Below, in pieces: positions 35,417 to 44,068 of a stretch of 64,000 nt of DNA. Position numbers and translations under genes: made by a program. Origin of the DNA: Arthrobacter liuii (lineage in GTDB: Bacteria; Actinomycetota; Actinomycetes; Actinomycetales; Micrococcaceae). Each line of letters begins with the position of its first letter. Within the stretch, counting starts at the first letter, position 1. The notes beneath the pieces were generated by a model, which was not told the origin of the DNA, searched no databases, and saw nothing but the letters and a program-made list of their open reading frames with translations. Location: positions 62,001-126,000 of the forward strand of contig NZ_BMFW01000003.1 in assembly GCF_014639275.1 (NCBI RefSeq), in the 5' to 3' direction.

Positions 35417-35602
35417 ATGTTTCTCTTGAACAGCCTGAATCTCTTGCTCGACGGCCGCGACCACGAGGCACGGCATTACGGCGCCGGGGCCCCCGGGGAG
35501 GGTGCCGCGCCCGGCACGTTCCCTGCCGGCCAGCTCACCTCCGCCGCCTGGGAGGGGTGGTGGCACGAGGACGCTGCCTGGCGGCCGGCCACCACCACAT
35601 GA
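35417..35602 (+). CDS. Small hypothetical protein (61 aa)
   Basis: A possible 61-residue protein beginning MFLLNSLNLLLDGRDHEARH, acidic and Trp-rich toward the end (WEGWWHEDAAW). AAGGA lies about 8 nt before the ATG, and a promoter-like TAGGCT is 50 nt upstream. No family recognised. It fills the 342 nt between hrpB and the debranching-type gene; coding status is uncertain. Confidence 0.35.
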   Translation: MFLLNSLNLLLDGRDHEARHYGAGAPGEGAAPGTFPAGQLTSAAWEGWWHEDAAWRPATTT

Positions 35603-35606
35603 AGGT

Positions 35607-37759
35607 TTACTCCGGCAGCCCGGCCTGGGCCATGAGTTCCGTGAGCCAGGGGCGGTGTTCGCGGTGGAACGTGATGCCCTCCGGCAGTCCTTGAACGGAA
35701 GGCACGGAACCGACGATGTCGATCGTCATCCGGCTTCCGGCGATCGGAGCGTTGGTCAGGTGCACATCGCCGTAGGATGCCGGCAGCACGGGGTCCAACC
35801 AGAAACCGCCGCGGGACACGTGCGCGTCGTACCGCATGAGGCTGGTGATCAGCATGATCGGGGTGGTGGCCGCCCAGGCCTGCGGGGAACACGCGGTGGG
35901 GTACGGAACAGGCTCCGTAACCTGCTCCCTGCTGAACCCGCAGAAGAGTTCCGGAAGCCGGCCGTTGGAGTAGCCGGCTGCCTCCAGCAGGGCGGTGGAG
36001 ATGCGCTGCGCCTCCTCGACGAAGCCGTAGCGCAGCAGGCCCGCGGCAATGATGGCGTTATCGTGCGGCCATACTGACCCGTTGTGGTAACTGGCCGGGT
36101 TGTACGCGCCCATGTCGGCGCCCAGGGTCCGTACGCCCCACCCGCTGAACATCTCGGGCGACATGAGACGCTCCGCCACGGCCGGCGCCTTGTCGTCATC
36201 AATGATGCCGTGCCACAGGCATTGCCCCATGTTCGAGGCGCAGGCGTCCACCGGTCTCTTGTCGCGGTCCAGGGCTACGGCGTAGTAACCGCGCTCGGGC
36301 AGCCAAAATGCGTCATTGAACCTTTTCTTCAGCTGCGCCGCCTCGCCGGTGAGCCTCGCGGCCAGCGGTGCGTCCCCGGCGTCGTACGCCATCCACGCCT
36401 GGACAGCAGTGCACTGTAAACCAATGCCTGCACCTCACACAGTGCTATCGGCGGCTTGGCCAGCGTACCGTCGGCGAAGTTGATGCCGTCCCACGAGTCC
36501 TTCCACCCCTGGTTGATCACGCCTTGGTCATTGAGGCGGGAATATTCCACGAACCCGTCGCCGTCCTTGTCGCCGAATTCCCGCACCCAGTCCAGCGCAC
36601 GGTCGGCGTGGGGGAGCAGGGCGGCAATGGTGTCCCTGGCGAAACCCCAGCGGCTCACCGATCCCACAGCCATGACGAACTGGGGAGTGGCATCCACGCT
36701 GCCGTAGTAGACCGATTTGCCGCCCAGGGCCAGTCCGCTGGAGACTCCCAGCCGTACCTCGTGCAGGATCTTTCCAGGTTCTTCCTCACTCATCGGATCC
36801 ACCGCTTTGCCTTGCCGGTCAGCCAGGGTCTGCAGGGTGCCCAGTGCCAGGGACGGGTCCACGGGGAGGGCCATTTCCGATGCCCAGAGCGCGTCGCGGC
36901 CGAATAGGGTCATGAACCACGGCGCCCCTGCCGCCACCACGATCCGCTCCGGATGCGCGGGATCCTGGATGCGGAGTGCGCCAAGATCGTCATAGCTGCG
37001 CCGCAGGGTTGCTTCAATGGACCGGTTGCCCATGTGGAGTTTGGGAATCTTGGCCACCCACTCCCGCCGCCGGCGGTCGCTGGGCGAGATATCAGGCGCT
37101 GCGGGCTTCTCGAGGGGCGAAGCCGGTGCAGGGGCGTCGCCGCTGACGGGGACTACGCTCAGTTGCGTGCTCCAGTGGCCATGCGGCGGGACAAGGGCCT
37201 GGTAGGTCAGGACATCGGTGGTGGCGGCGGCGCCATCGCCACGGACGATCACGCGCTTGAGGACATCGTGCCAGACCGCACTGATGGTCAGTGAGTCGCC
37301 GGCGTGGTGGCGGGATTCCCGCCAGTGCCTTTGGATCCGGGCCTCCTTCACCTCGAAAAGGTCGGCGAAGTCCGCCTCGGCCCTGACGGAGACGGTGCAC
37401 TGGGCCGGCTCGGAGGAATAGTTCCGGATGGTGATGTCCTCCATGATTCCGGTAGCAACTTCCCGCAGGCGCTCCACGACCAGGGGACTGTCTGCATATC
37501 CGTCCGAGCGCGGAACCCGGCCGATGAACAGTGCACGGTACGGTTCCTTCACCTCGGCGGCCAGCGGTTCAAGGGCCGCGCCATTGACCCGCAAATCCCA
37601 GCGGGACAGAATGCGGGTGTCTTCGTGGAAGGCCCCGTGGGGATGTTCGGGATGGATGTCCCCGTTGGCGAGCGAGATACAGAAGCATGCGCCCTCTACG
37701 AGCGTGATGTGTCCCGCCCCGACGGGTCCCGCGGCGGTGTCAGCGTTCCATCCAGCCAT
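35607..37759 (-). pseudogene. Glycogen-debranching / amylo-alpha-1,6-glucosidase family gene, frameshifted
   Basis: Encodes a protein of the GDE N-terminal-bis plus amylo-alpha-1,6-glucosidase type, about 717 residues if intact. The first part, from MAGWNADTAAG at 37759 (GAGGAG 8 nt upstream), holds the N-terminal domain (HEDTRILSRWDLRVNG) and half of the (alpha/alpha)6 domain (GRDALWASEMA; CEVQALVYSALLS). Then the frame is lost near 36396-36406: the matching continuation AWMAYDAGDAPLAARLTGEA is one frame over and runs to 35607 with the catalytic region GMRTLGADMGAYNP-like and HNGSVWPHDNAI. One missing base would restore the frame. Either a recent pseudogene or a sequencing error. Confidence 0.8.
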
Positions 37760-37908
37760 CCTGCGCTCCTCAAACGGTAGGTTCTTCCGCGGCCGCCGCT
37801 GCGGCCCGGGAACAGCGTTGCCGTGGTCCAACGAGATAGACGCTACGCCTCCGGCCATCAACATGTAAGAAACGGAAAATGCCCCGCCCGCAGCAGTTGG
37901 GGGCAGGG

Positions 37909-38601
37909 TCAGCGCTGGAGCCCTGGGGTACCGTCCCTGATGAAGCGTGCCACGGCGGCGGCCAGGGACGCGCCCACCTCGTCGGCGGGCCGCTTCCTGC
38001 CTGCGACCGCGAATGAGTGGTCCCCGCCCTCCACCCACTGCAGCACGGCGTTGGAACCGATTCGTGACACGACGTCCGCCAGGATATCCGGGGTGGCAAA
38101 GGCATCGCGGGTTCCCTGCAGGAACAGCATGGGTGTCGCCATCCCATACAGGTGCTCGTCACGGAGCTTCTCCGGCTTCCCCGGGGCGTGAAGCGGGTAG
38201 CCCAGGTACACCAGGCCTTCAGCGTCCATGCCCCCGGCAACGGCCATGGACGCCATCCTTCCCCCGAACGACTTGCCCGCCGCCCAGACCGGGCCCCTGT
38301 CTCCATTGGCGTCCGCCTGCGAGCGGGCCGCGGCCATCGCGGCCCGCCAGGCGGCGATGGCCAGTGGCGGGCGGTCAGGGAACTTCCGCCCTGCCTCCCG
38401 GTACGGGAAATTGAAGCGCAGCGTGGCCAGGCCCAGGCTGTTCAGGGCGTCGGTGAAACCGCGGAGGAACGGGTGGTCCATGCCGGCGCCTGCGCCGTGC
38501 GCCACCACCACAGTCGCGGCGGGATCCGCGGGGCGGGCGTAGACGGCGGAAAAGGAGGTATCGCCGGCGGCGATGGTGAGCTGCTGGTCGGATGCTGGCA
38601 T
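37909..38601 (-). CDS. Alpha/beta hydrolase of the KANL3/Tex30 type
   Basis: A 230-residue hydrolase. Visible marks are VVVAHGAGAGMDHPF (about 31-45), nucleophile elbow GKSFGGRM with Ser near residue 110, Asp in LQGTRDAFATP and His in VEGGDHSF. Substrate unknown. The ATG at 38601 starts MPASDQQLTIAAG; a much longer open frame to 39708 is an antisense extension over the neighbouring gene. It is divergent from the LigD-type gene with only 69 nt between the starts. Confidence 0.85.
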   Translation of the reverse strand: MPASDQQLTIAAGDTSFSAVYARPADPAATVVVAHGAGAGMDHPFLRGFTDALNSLGLATLRFNFPYREAGRKFPDRPPLAIAAWRAAMAAARSQADANGDRGPVWAAGKSFGGRMASMAVAGGMDAEGLVYLGYPLHAPGKPEKLRDEHLYGMATPMLFLQGTRDAFATPDILADVVSRIGSNAVLQWVEGGDHSFAVAGRKRPADEVGASLAAAVARFIRDGTPGLQR

Positions 38602-38658
38602 GGCTCCATCATGCCGGAGGGCTGCCAAAATGTGCCTGGCTGTGCCCATTGCGGGGTG

Positions 38659-38664
38659 TACGTT
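38659..38664 (+). promoter_or_regulatory. Leaderless -10 box of the LigD-type gene
   Basis: TACGTT ends 6 nt before the ATG at 38671, which has no Shine-Dalgarno site. Confidence 0.4.
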
Positions 38665-38670
38665 GTCCCC

Positions 38671-39693
38671 ATGGCGAGCGAACAGACCACCATCACAGTC
38701 CAGGGTCCCAACGGGCCGCGCGCGATGCGCATTTCCAGTCCCAGCCGCGTTCTCTGGCCGGACCTCGGCCTCACGAAGCTGGACCTGGTGAATTACATCT
38801 GCGACGTGGGGGAGGCGTTCATCGCCGCCAACGGGGACCGGCCCGTGGCACTGCAGCGGTTCTCCGGCAATGTCGACGGCGAGCAGTTCTTCTCCAAGAA
38901 TCCGCCCAAGGGAACGCCGGACTTCATCCGGTCCGTCAAGGTGGTGTACCCCAGCGCAAGGTCCCACCCGCAGCTGGTGTTCGACGAGCCCGCGGCAGCC
39001 GTTTGGGCCGTCCAAATGAATACCGTGGTGTTCCATCCCTGGCCGTCCCGCGCCGACAACACGCACAACCCGGACCAATTGCGCATCGACCTCGACCCGC
39101 AGCCCGGAACCGACTTCGACGACGCCATCCCCGCCGCCCTGGTGCTGAGGGAGGTCCTGGCCGAGGCTGGGCTCACCTGCTTCATCAAAACCTCCGGGAA
39201 CCGGGGCCTGCACGTTTACGCACCCATCGAACCGACCCGGGAGTTCCTGGATGTCCGCCACGCCGTGATCGCCGCTGCCCGGGAAGTGGAGCGGCGCATC
39301 CCGGACAAGGTGACCACGGCCTGGTGGAAGGAGGAACGGGGCCGACGCGTGTTCCTGGACTTCAACCAGGCCAACCGCGACCGCACCATCGCCGGCGCCT
39401 ACAGTCCGCGGGCCCTCCCGCACGCCCCCGTGTCCTGCCCCGTCACCTGGGACGAACTGGAACACGCCGACCCCAGGAACTTCACCATCCTCACCGTTCC
39501 GGAGCGGCTGAAGACTGTGGGCGATCCGTGGGCGCAGTTCAATGCCGTCCCCGGCACCATCGATACGCTGCTCCAGTGGTGGGACCGCGACTGCCAAGCC
39601 GGGCTGGGAGAGTTGCCCTTCCCGCCCGACTACCCCAAGATGCCCGGCGAACCCCCGCGGGTGCAGCCCAGCAGGGCACGCAAGCAGGACTGA
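38671..39693 (+). CDS. Stand-alone LigD-type polymerase/primase domain
   Basis: A 340-residue protein of the archaeo-eukaryotic primase fold found in LigD (PolDom), which fills gaps and adds ribonucleotides in non-homologous end joining. Catalytic Asp pair is in LRIDLDPQPG near residue 137; other marks are FFSKNPPKGTPDF, FIKTSGNRGLHVY near residue 176 and FLDFNQANRDRTI near 231. No ligase, nuclease or Ku gene is adjacent, so the partner proteins must be encoded elsewhere. The mRNA appears leaderless. Confidence 0.9.
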   Translation: MASEQTTITVQGPNGPRAMRISSPSRVLWPDLGLTKLDLVNYICDVGEAFIAANGDRPVALQRFSGNVDGEQFFSKNPPKGTPDFIRSVKVVYPSARSHPQLVFDEPAAAVWAVQMNTVVFHPWPSRADNTHNPDQLRIDLDPQPGTDFDDAIPAALVLREVLAEAGLTCFIKTSGNRGLHVYAPIEPTREFLDVRHAVIAAAREVERRIPDKVTTAWWKEERGRRVFLDFNQANRDRTIAGAYSPRALPHAPVSCPVTWDELEHADPRNFTILTVPERLKTVGDPWAQFNAVPGTIDTLLQWWDRDCQAGLGELPFPPDYPKMPGEPPRVQPSRARKQD

Positions 39694-39710
39694 CCGGACC
39701 GTCCGCAAAG

Positions 39711-39781
39711 GGGCGCTTTGACGCGGACACGCCGGCCGCCGTCGTAGTTCACGACGGCGGCTGGTCCCAAAGTGCCCCGCG
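39711..39781. terminator. Nested hairpins between convergent genes
   Basis: A perfect 11-bp stem, GCCGCCGTCGT (39735-39745) with ACGACGGCGGC (39751-39761) and loop AGTTC, lies inside an outer pairing of GGGGCGCTTTG (39711-39721) with CAAAGTGCCCC (39769-39779; one G-T wobble). It can terminate transcription from both sides. Confidence 0.65.
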
Positions 39782-39815
39782 ACGGCCGCCGGGCGGCTGC
39801 CTGGGCTGACGGCGG

Positions 39816-40436
39816 TTACTCGAACCGGGACGGATCGCCCATGCCCCGCCGGACAACTTCGGCCACTCCGCTGGAGAAATCCACCACGGTGGTCGGCTCG
39901 GCGCCGCAGTCCCCGGCGTCGATCACGGCATCCACCTGGTGGTCCAGGCGCTCCTTGATCTCCCAGCCCACAGTCAGTGGTTCCTCCTCGTCCGGCAGCA
40001 ACAGCGTGCTGGACAACAGCGGCTCGCCCAGCTCCGCGAGCAGCGCCTGGACCACGCGGTTGTCCGGAATGCGCACTCCCACCGTCTTCTTCTTGGGGTG
40101 GAGCAGGCGCTTGGGAACCTCCTTGGTGGCGGGCAGGATGAACGTGTAACTGCCCGGGGTGACGGCTTTGATGCTGCGAAAGACGTCATTGCCGATGTTC
40201 ACTAACTGTCCCAGCTGCGCGAAGTCCCGGCAGACCAGCGTGAAGTGGTGCTTGTCGTCCAGGTGCCGGATGCTCCTGATCCGGTCCAGGGCCTCCCGGT
40301 TGCCCATCTGCGCCCCCAGGGCGTAGCAGGAGTCAGTGGGGTAGGCGATCAGGCCGCCGTCACGGATTATCTGCACCGCCTGCGCAATGGCGCGGGGCTG
40401 GGGATCCTGGGGATGAACATCAAAGAATCTGGCCAT
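39816..40436 (-). CDS. Sua5/YciO/YrdC-family protein (threonylcarbamoyl-AMP synthase-like)
   Basis: A 206-residue YrdC-fold protein closest to the YciO subgroup. Marks: IIRDGGLIAYPTDSCYALGA (about 24-43), RIRSIRHLDDKHHFTLVCRD (nucleotide pocket) and PGSYTFILPATKEVPKRLLH. YrdC/Sua5 proteins make threonylcarbamoyl-AMP for the tRNA t6A modification; YciO-type members may have a different main activity. A minus-strand TAGGCT ends 7 nt before the ATG, suggesting leaderless expression. Confidence 0.86.
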   Translation of the reverse strand: MARFFDVHPQDPQPRAIAQAVQIIRDGGLIAYPTDSCYALGAQMGNREALDRIRSIRHLDDKHHFTLVCRDFAQLGQLVNIGNDVFRSIKAVTPGSYTFILPATKEVPKRLLHPKKKTVGVRIPDNRVVQALLAELGEPLLSSTLLLPDEEEPLTVGWEIKERLDHQVDAVIDAGDCGAEPTTVVDFSSGVAEVVRRGMGDPSRFE

Positions 40437-40443
40437 GCCCCCG

Positions 40444-40449
40444 AGCCTA
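40444..40449 (-). promoter_or_regulatory. Leaderless -10 box of the YciO-type gene
   Basis: TAGGCT on the minus strand ends 7 nt before the ATG at 40436. Confidence 0.45.
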
Positions 40450-40672
40450 CGTTCCTACTGGCCGCACCGCACCATGTCCGCGGGCAGCGTGCCTGTCCGG
40501 CGTACGCTTAGCCCACGTGCACCCACGGCCGGTGTGGGCTACCGTTTCGTTCCCTGGAATTCGGTGATGAACAGGGGAGTCGTCCCCTTCCGGCCTGCTG
40601 CGGGATGGGGCAGGATGTTGTCTGCCCCGGTTCCGGCCAATGCAGTTCCGCCCCTGTGAAGGAGACCCCGTC

Positions 40673-41104
40673 ATGCCAACAATCCTCAATCCCTACCTCA
40701 GCTTCCGGGACAACGCCCGCGACGCAATGAACTTCTACCAGTCCGTGTTCGGCGGCGAACTGACGCTCAGCACCTTTGCCGACTTCCAGGCCAGCGAGGA
40801 CCCCGCCGAAGCGGAGAAAATCATGCATGGCATGCTGACCACCACGCAGGGTCTGGTGCTCATGGGCGCCGACACCCCGAACAGTATGGAGTACCACCCG
40901 GGTTCCTCCATTTCCATCTCCCTCAGCGGCGACGATGAGGCGGAGCTCCGCGGCTATTACCAAAAGCTCAGCGGCGACGGGGGAGCGGTGACCGTTCCCA
41001 TGGAGAAGGCGCCCTGGGGTGACGTCTTTGGCATGTGCACCGACCGGTTCGGTGTCTCCTGGCTGGTGAACGTCAACGGAGCGCAGGCAACGGCGGCGCC
41101 CTGA
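40673..41104 (+). CDS. PhnB-like VOC-family protein
   Basis: A 143-residue protein of the vicinal-oxygen-chelate fold, PhnB/3-demethylubiquinone-methyltransferase-like group. It has the paired beta-alpha-beta-beta-beta units: LNPYLSFRDNARDAMNFYQS with FGGELTLSTF, and VPMEKAPWGDVFGMCTDRFG with VSWLVNV near the end. No enzymatic function is established for this group. AAGGAG lies 9 nt before the ATG at 40673, preferred over a TTG 33 nt earlier. Confidence 0.88.
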   Translation: MPTILNPYLSFRDNARDAMNFYQSVFGGELTLSTFADFQASEDPAEAEKIMHGMLTTTQGLVLMGADTPNSMEYHPGSSISISLSGDDEAELRGYYQKLSGDGGAVTVPMEKAPWGDVFGMCTDRFGVSWLVNVNGAQATAAP

Positions 41105-41217
41105 CGGCCGGGCGGGCGGCCAACGGGCGTGCTTGCAGCCCGCTCCGCCCGCCGGATCTGTCCTTGCTTCTTGAGGTCAGGCCCCGGGACTGCGACGATT
41201 ATCGGGTGAGGCCCCTT

Positions 41218-41892
41218 ATGGAGTTCCTGTCCGACAAATGGTGGATGGTGTTTCCACTGATGGCTTTCGCCAGCCGCTGGGCCAGCGGCTGGCGGCGCGC
41301 CGGGGAACGCCGCCACCGGCGCCAGGTTGAACTGTACAAGCTGAAGAACCAGGCGGCGGAAGCAGAAAAGGCGTCAGCGGCCGAAGTACAGGCGCTGATG
41401 GCCACGCATGACGCCACCAATCGCCGGTGGCTCGAATATGAGCTGGACGTGGGCAAGCTCATCGACTTCCCCCTCATGACCGACGTCCGCGAACCCCTCA
41501 CCGTGGCCTTCCTTCGCGCCAAGCGGGAAGCCGACGGCCAACGCCCGGAGTCCGCCGAAGACCTTCGGTCCGCCTCCGGCCTGGACGCCTACCGGCAAGC
41601 AGTCAACAATTTCGCGGTGGCCCTTGACGTGGCGGAGCGCGAAGCCAGGCGGATCAGGGACAGCAAGTTCAGCGGACCCGAACGTGAACGGCTGGCCACG
41701 GCACGGAAGCTCCTGATGATCGCGGAGAACCAGGCGGCCACCCCGGCCGAACGGCAGGCTGCCTACAAGCGGGCGCGGCGTGAGCTGGACGGCCTCATCG
41801 TCCTCCCCGATGTCACCCTGGCGGCCCTTGAGCAGAAGATCGCCCTGGAACTGGACGCGGCCCCCCGGCCGCCGCAGTTCCACCAGGGCTGA
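41218..41892 (+). CDS. Membrane-anchored coiled-coil protein, unknown
   Basis: A 224-residue protein. A short hydrophobic N-terminus (FLSDKWWMVFPLMAFASRWA) is followed by a very basic patch (WRRAGERRHRRQVELYKLK) and a long charged, helical region rich in Ala, Glu and Arg (about 35-215), with coiled-coil character. No family recognised. The ATG at 41218 has GAGG 7 nt upstream; a GTG at 41206 has none. Confidence 0.65.
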   Translation: MEFLSDKWWMVFPLMAFASRWASGWRRAGERRHRRQVELYKLKNQAAEAEKASAAEVQALMATHDATNRRWLEYELDVGKLIDFPLMTDVREPLTVAFLRAKREADGQRPESAEDLRSASGLDAYRQAVNNFAVALDVAEREARRIRDSKFSGPERERLATARKLLMIAENQAATPAERQAAYKRARRELDGLIVLPDVTLAALEQKIALELDAAPRPPQFHQG

Positions 41893-41911
41893 AGTTCCTG
41901 CAAGGTGCAGC

Positions 41912-42418
41912 GTGGGCCGCACGCTTTATCTCGATGTCGACGGCGTGGTCTGCCCATTCGGCCCGGAAGGGACCACCGGCTGGGGGTCCGCGTGGCAGCG
42001 CGTGGACGCTGGCCTGTTGCCCGTCGCCTTCGCTGCCGAACTCGTGGCCGGGCTGAACTCCCTGGCCCTGACGCCCGGGCTGCGTTGTGTCTGGCTCACC
42101 AGCTGGGAGGAGTTGGCGCCCCAATACCTGTGTCCCGCCGTCGGACTTAGGGGCAGTGACTGGCCGTACCTGGCCGCGGACGGGGCTGGCGGCGGTACGG
42201 GCTGGTGGAAGCTCCGGGCCATCCAGGAAGACGTCGAAGGCGCCGGGCCCGACGCTGTCGCGTGGGTGGACGACCAGCTGGCGTTCGAGGCGGAAGCGCA
42301 GCAGTGGGCACGTTTCCTGGGCCGGCGCATCCTCACTGTCTCGCCCCATCCCCGCCACGGAATCACGCCTGCTGAACTGGACCGGCTCCGCTCATTCCTG
42401 GCCTGTCCCGTGTTTTGA
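41912..42418 (+). CDS. HAD-domain protein
   Basis: A 168-residue haloacid-dehalogenase-like protein. Motif I is LYLDVDGVVCP (Asp8 and Asp10 if numbered from the GTG), motif II is VWLTSWEE, and the acidic motif IV is AWVDDQLAFE. The layout matches the short HAD group often annotated in actinobacteria without known substrate. The GTG start at 41912 has AAGG upstream; the frame continues back to 41780 but only as an overlap with the preceding gene. Confidence 0.75.
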   Translation: MGRTLYLDVDGVVCPFGPEGTTGWGSAWQRVDAGLLPVAFAAELVAGLNSLALTPGLRCVWLTSWEELAPQYLCPAVGLRGSDWPYLAADGAGGGTGWWKLRAIQEDVEGAGPDAVAWVDDQLAFEAEAQQWARFLGRRILTVSPHPRHGITPAELDRLRSFLACPVF

Positions 42419-42483
42419 CCTCCCGCCGGGGACGCGTACGATCGATAAGGTTTCCCGCCGATTGTGCCATCGCCGCAAGTCAT

Positions 42484-42505
42484 TTCAGATGAACAGTTCG
42501 TGAAC
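42484..42505 (-). promoter_or_regulatory. Candidate PHO box upstream of the PiT gene
   Basis: Read on the minus strand, GTTCACGAACT (42505-42495) and GTTCATCTGAA (42494-42484) are two adjacent 11-nt direct repeats beginning GTTCA. They match the actinobacterial PhoP site layout (GTTCAYY every 11 nt). They sit where a -35 box would be. Confidence 0.6.
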
Positions 42506-42511
42506 TATGCT
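42506..42511 (+). promoter_or_regulatory. -10 box of the PiT promoter
   Basis: TATGCT directly follows the PHO-box-like repeats, with no recognisable -35. The predicted mRNA begins near 42518, giving a leader of about 53 nt. Confidence 0.5.
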
Positions 42512-42570
42512 GTGCAAGGCGGCCGGGTTAGAGAAACTGCTGAACGTCGACTCTGCAGATTGGGCAACAG

Positions 42571-43836
42571 GTGGATATCACCTTCATGGTGGCGCTGGTC
42601 ATCGGACTGGCACTATTTTTCGACTTCACGAATGGCTTCCACGACACCGCGAACGCCATGGCAACGCCCATCGCTACGGGTGCCATCAAGCCCAGGACAG
42701 CGGTGGCCCTCGCAGCCGTACTGAACCTGGTGGGCGCCTTCCTTTCCACTGAGGTGGCCAAGACAGTGTCCGGCGGCATCATTCGCGAAGGGTCCGGCGG
42801 CGTCCAGATCACCCCGGACATTATCTTCGCCGGGTTGATGGGAGCCGTCTTGTGGAACATGGCCACCTGGCTGAAGGGCCTGCCGTCCAGCTCATCCCAC
42901 GCACTCTTCGGCGGGCTCATCGGCGCGGCCATCGTGGGCGTTGGATTCAGCTCCGTCAATCTTGAAACCCTCCTCCAGAAGGTCATCCTTCCGGCAGTCT
43001 TTGCGCCGGTGATAGCGGGGCTTTCGGCCTACGTCTGCACGCGCCTGGCCTACGCCCTCACCTCACGCCAGGATCCCGAGACCGGCACCAAGCTCACCCA
43101 GAAGCGCGGTGGCTTCCGTACCGGCCAGGTCTTCACCTCCAGCCTGGTGGCCCTGGCCCACGGGACCAACGACGCCCAGAAGACCATGGGCATCATCACA
43201 CTGGTCCTCATCGCCGCCGGAACCCAGGCGCCCGGCTCCGGTCCCCAGCTCTGGGTGATCACCGCGTGCGCCCTCGCCATCGCGGTTGGCACCTACGCCG
43301 GCGGCTGGCGCATCATCCGCACCATGGGTTCGGGCCTGACCGAGGTCAAGCCCGCCCAGGGCTTCGCGGCCGAGACCAGCACCGCGTCCTCCATCCTCGC
43401 CTCCTCCCACCTTGGCTTCGCCCTTTCCACCACGCAGGTGGCATCCGGTTCCGTGATTGGCTCCGGAATGGGACGCCGCGGTACCACGGTCCGCTGGAAC
43501 ATGGTGGGCAAGATCGCGCTCGGATGGATCTTCACCCTGCCGGCAGCCGGCATCGTGGGCGCCCTGACCGCCCTCTTGGTGAAGACCGGCGTCGTGGGCG
43601 TACTCATCGCCGCCGTTGCCGGCAGCGCGGCAATCCTCTTCATGTTCTTCTACTCCCGCAAGTCCTCGGTGAGCCACCAGAACGCCGTCGAGGTCGAGGA
43701 AGCCGGCCAGGCTGTCCGGTTCGCCAAGAAGAAGGCCTTGGCACGCGCCCGGGCCGAAGCCAAAGCCAAGGCGCAGGCCGATGCCGGCGCCACCAACCCC
43801 AAGGAGAACCAGCGATTAAGTGGTTGGAACTCCTGA
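42571..43836 (+). CDS. PiT-family inorganic phosphate transporter
   Basis: A 421-residue phosphate permease driven by ion gradient, with about ten membrane helices. Family signatures are FTNGFHDTANAMATPI in helix 1 (about 19-34), GLPSSSSHALFGGLIGAA near residue 108, and ALAHGTNDAQKTMGI near residue 195. The cytoplasmic C-terminus (from about 380) is Lys/Ala-rich. It starts with GTG and a weak ribosome-binding site. A PHO-box-like repeat upstream suggests induction under phosphate limitation. The end overlaps a small membrane protein gene. Confidence 0.93.
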   Translation: MDITFMVALVIGLALFFDFTNGFHDTANAMATPIATGAIKPRTAVALAAVLNLVGAFLSTEVAKTVSGGIIREGSGGVQITPDIIFAGLMGAVLWNMATWLKGLPSSSSHALFGGLIGAAIVGVGFSSVNLETLLQKVILPAVFAPVIAGLSAYVCTRLAYALTSRQDPETGTKLTQKRGGFRTGQVFTSSLVALAHGTNDAQKTMGIITLVLIAAGTQAPGSGPQLWVITACALAIAVGTYAGGWRIIRTMGSGLTEVKPAQGFAAETSTASSILASSHLGFALSTTQVASGSVIGSGMGRRGTTVRWNMVGKIALGWIFTLPAAGIVGALTALLVKTGVVGVLIAAVAGSAAILFMFFYSRKSSVSHQNAVEVEEAGQAVRFAKKKALARARAEAKAKAQADAGATNPKENQRLSGWNS

Positions 43837-44036
43837 CCGTTGCCGGCGCCACCCTCGTATCCGCCGCAGTTGTAGTGACCCTCTACTCGCTCGGCGTCCG
43901 GTTTACCGCCATCGCCGCTGACGCCCAGCAAACGTCCCCCAGGGTGAAGCGCTCCTTCGCCAATATCTGTTTTGCCTTGTGCGGCGCCGCTGTGCTCTTC
44001 GGGCTGTACCTGATCATCCCGTACTTCACCAAGTAG
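43815..44036 (+). CDS. Small membrane protein coupled to PiT, probable ATT start
   Basis: A 73-residue protein, read IKWLELLTVAGATLVSAAVV from an ATT codon; two hydrophobic segments (about residues 4-24 and 48-68) separated by a basic loop (TSPRVKRSF). No ATG or GTG is in frame. AAGGAG (43801-43806) lies 8 nt before the ATT; the only other option, TTG at 43824, would be 17 nt away. It overlaps the end of the phosphate transporter gene by 22 nt and probably works with it. An ATG-to-ATT change or a sequencing error is possible. Confidence 0.65.
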   Translation: MKWLELLTVAGATLVSAAVVVTLYSLGVRFTAIAADAQQTSPRVKRSFANICFALCGAAVLFGLYLIIPYFTK

Positions 44037-44056
44037 CAGCACCTTTGCCGGTTGGC

Positions 44057-44062
44057 TAGGCT
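44057..44062 (+). promoter_or_regulatory. Leaderless -10 box of the DHFR-like gene
   Basis: TAGGCT ends 6 nt before the ATG at 44069. Confidence 0.45.
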
Positions 44063-44068
44063 GGGGCC

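Noticed and set aside
37909..39708. 599-codon version of the alpha/beta hydrolase
   Set aside because: The N-terminal 369 codons are antisense to the LigD-type gene and show no domain; the real start is at 38601.
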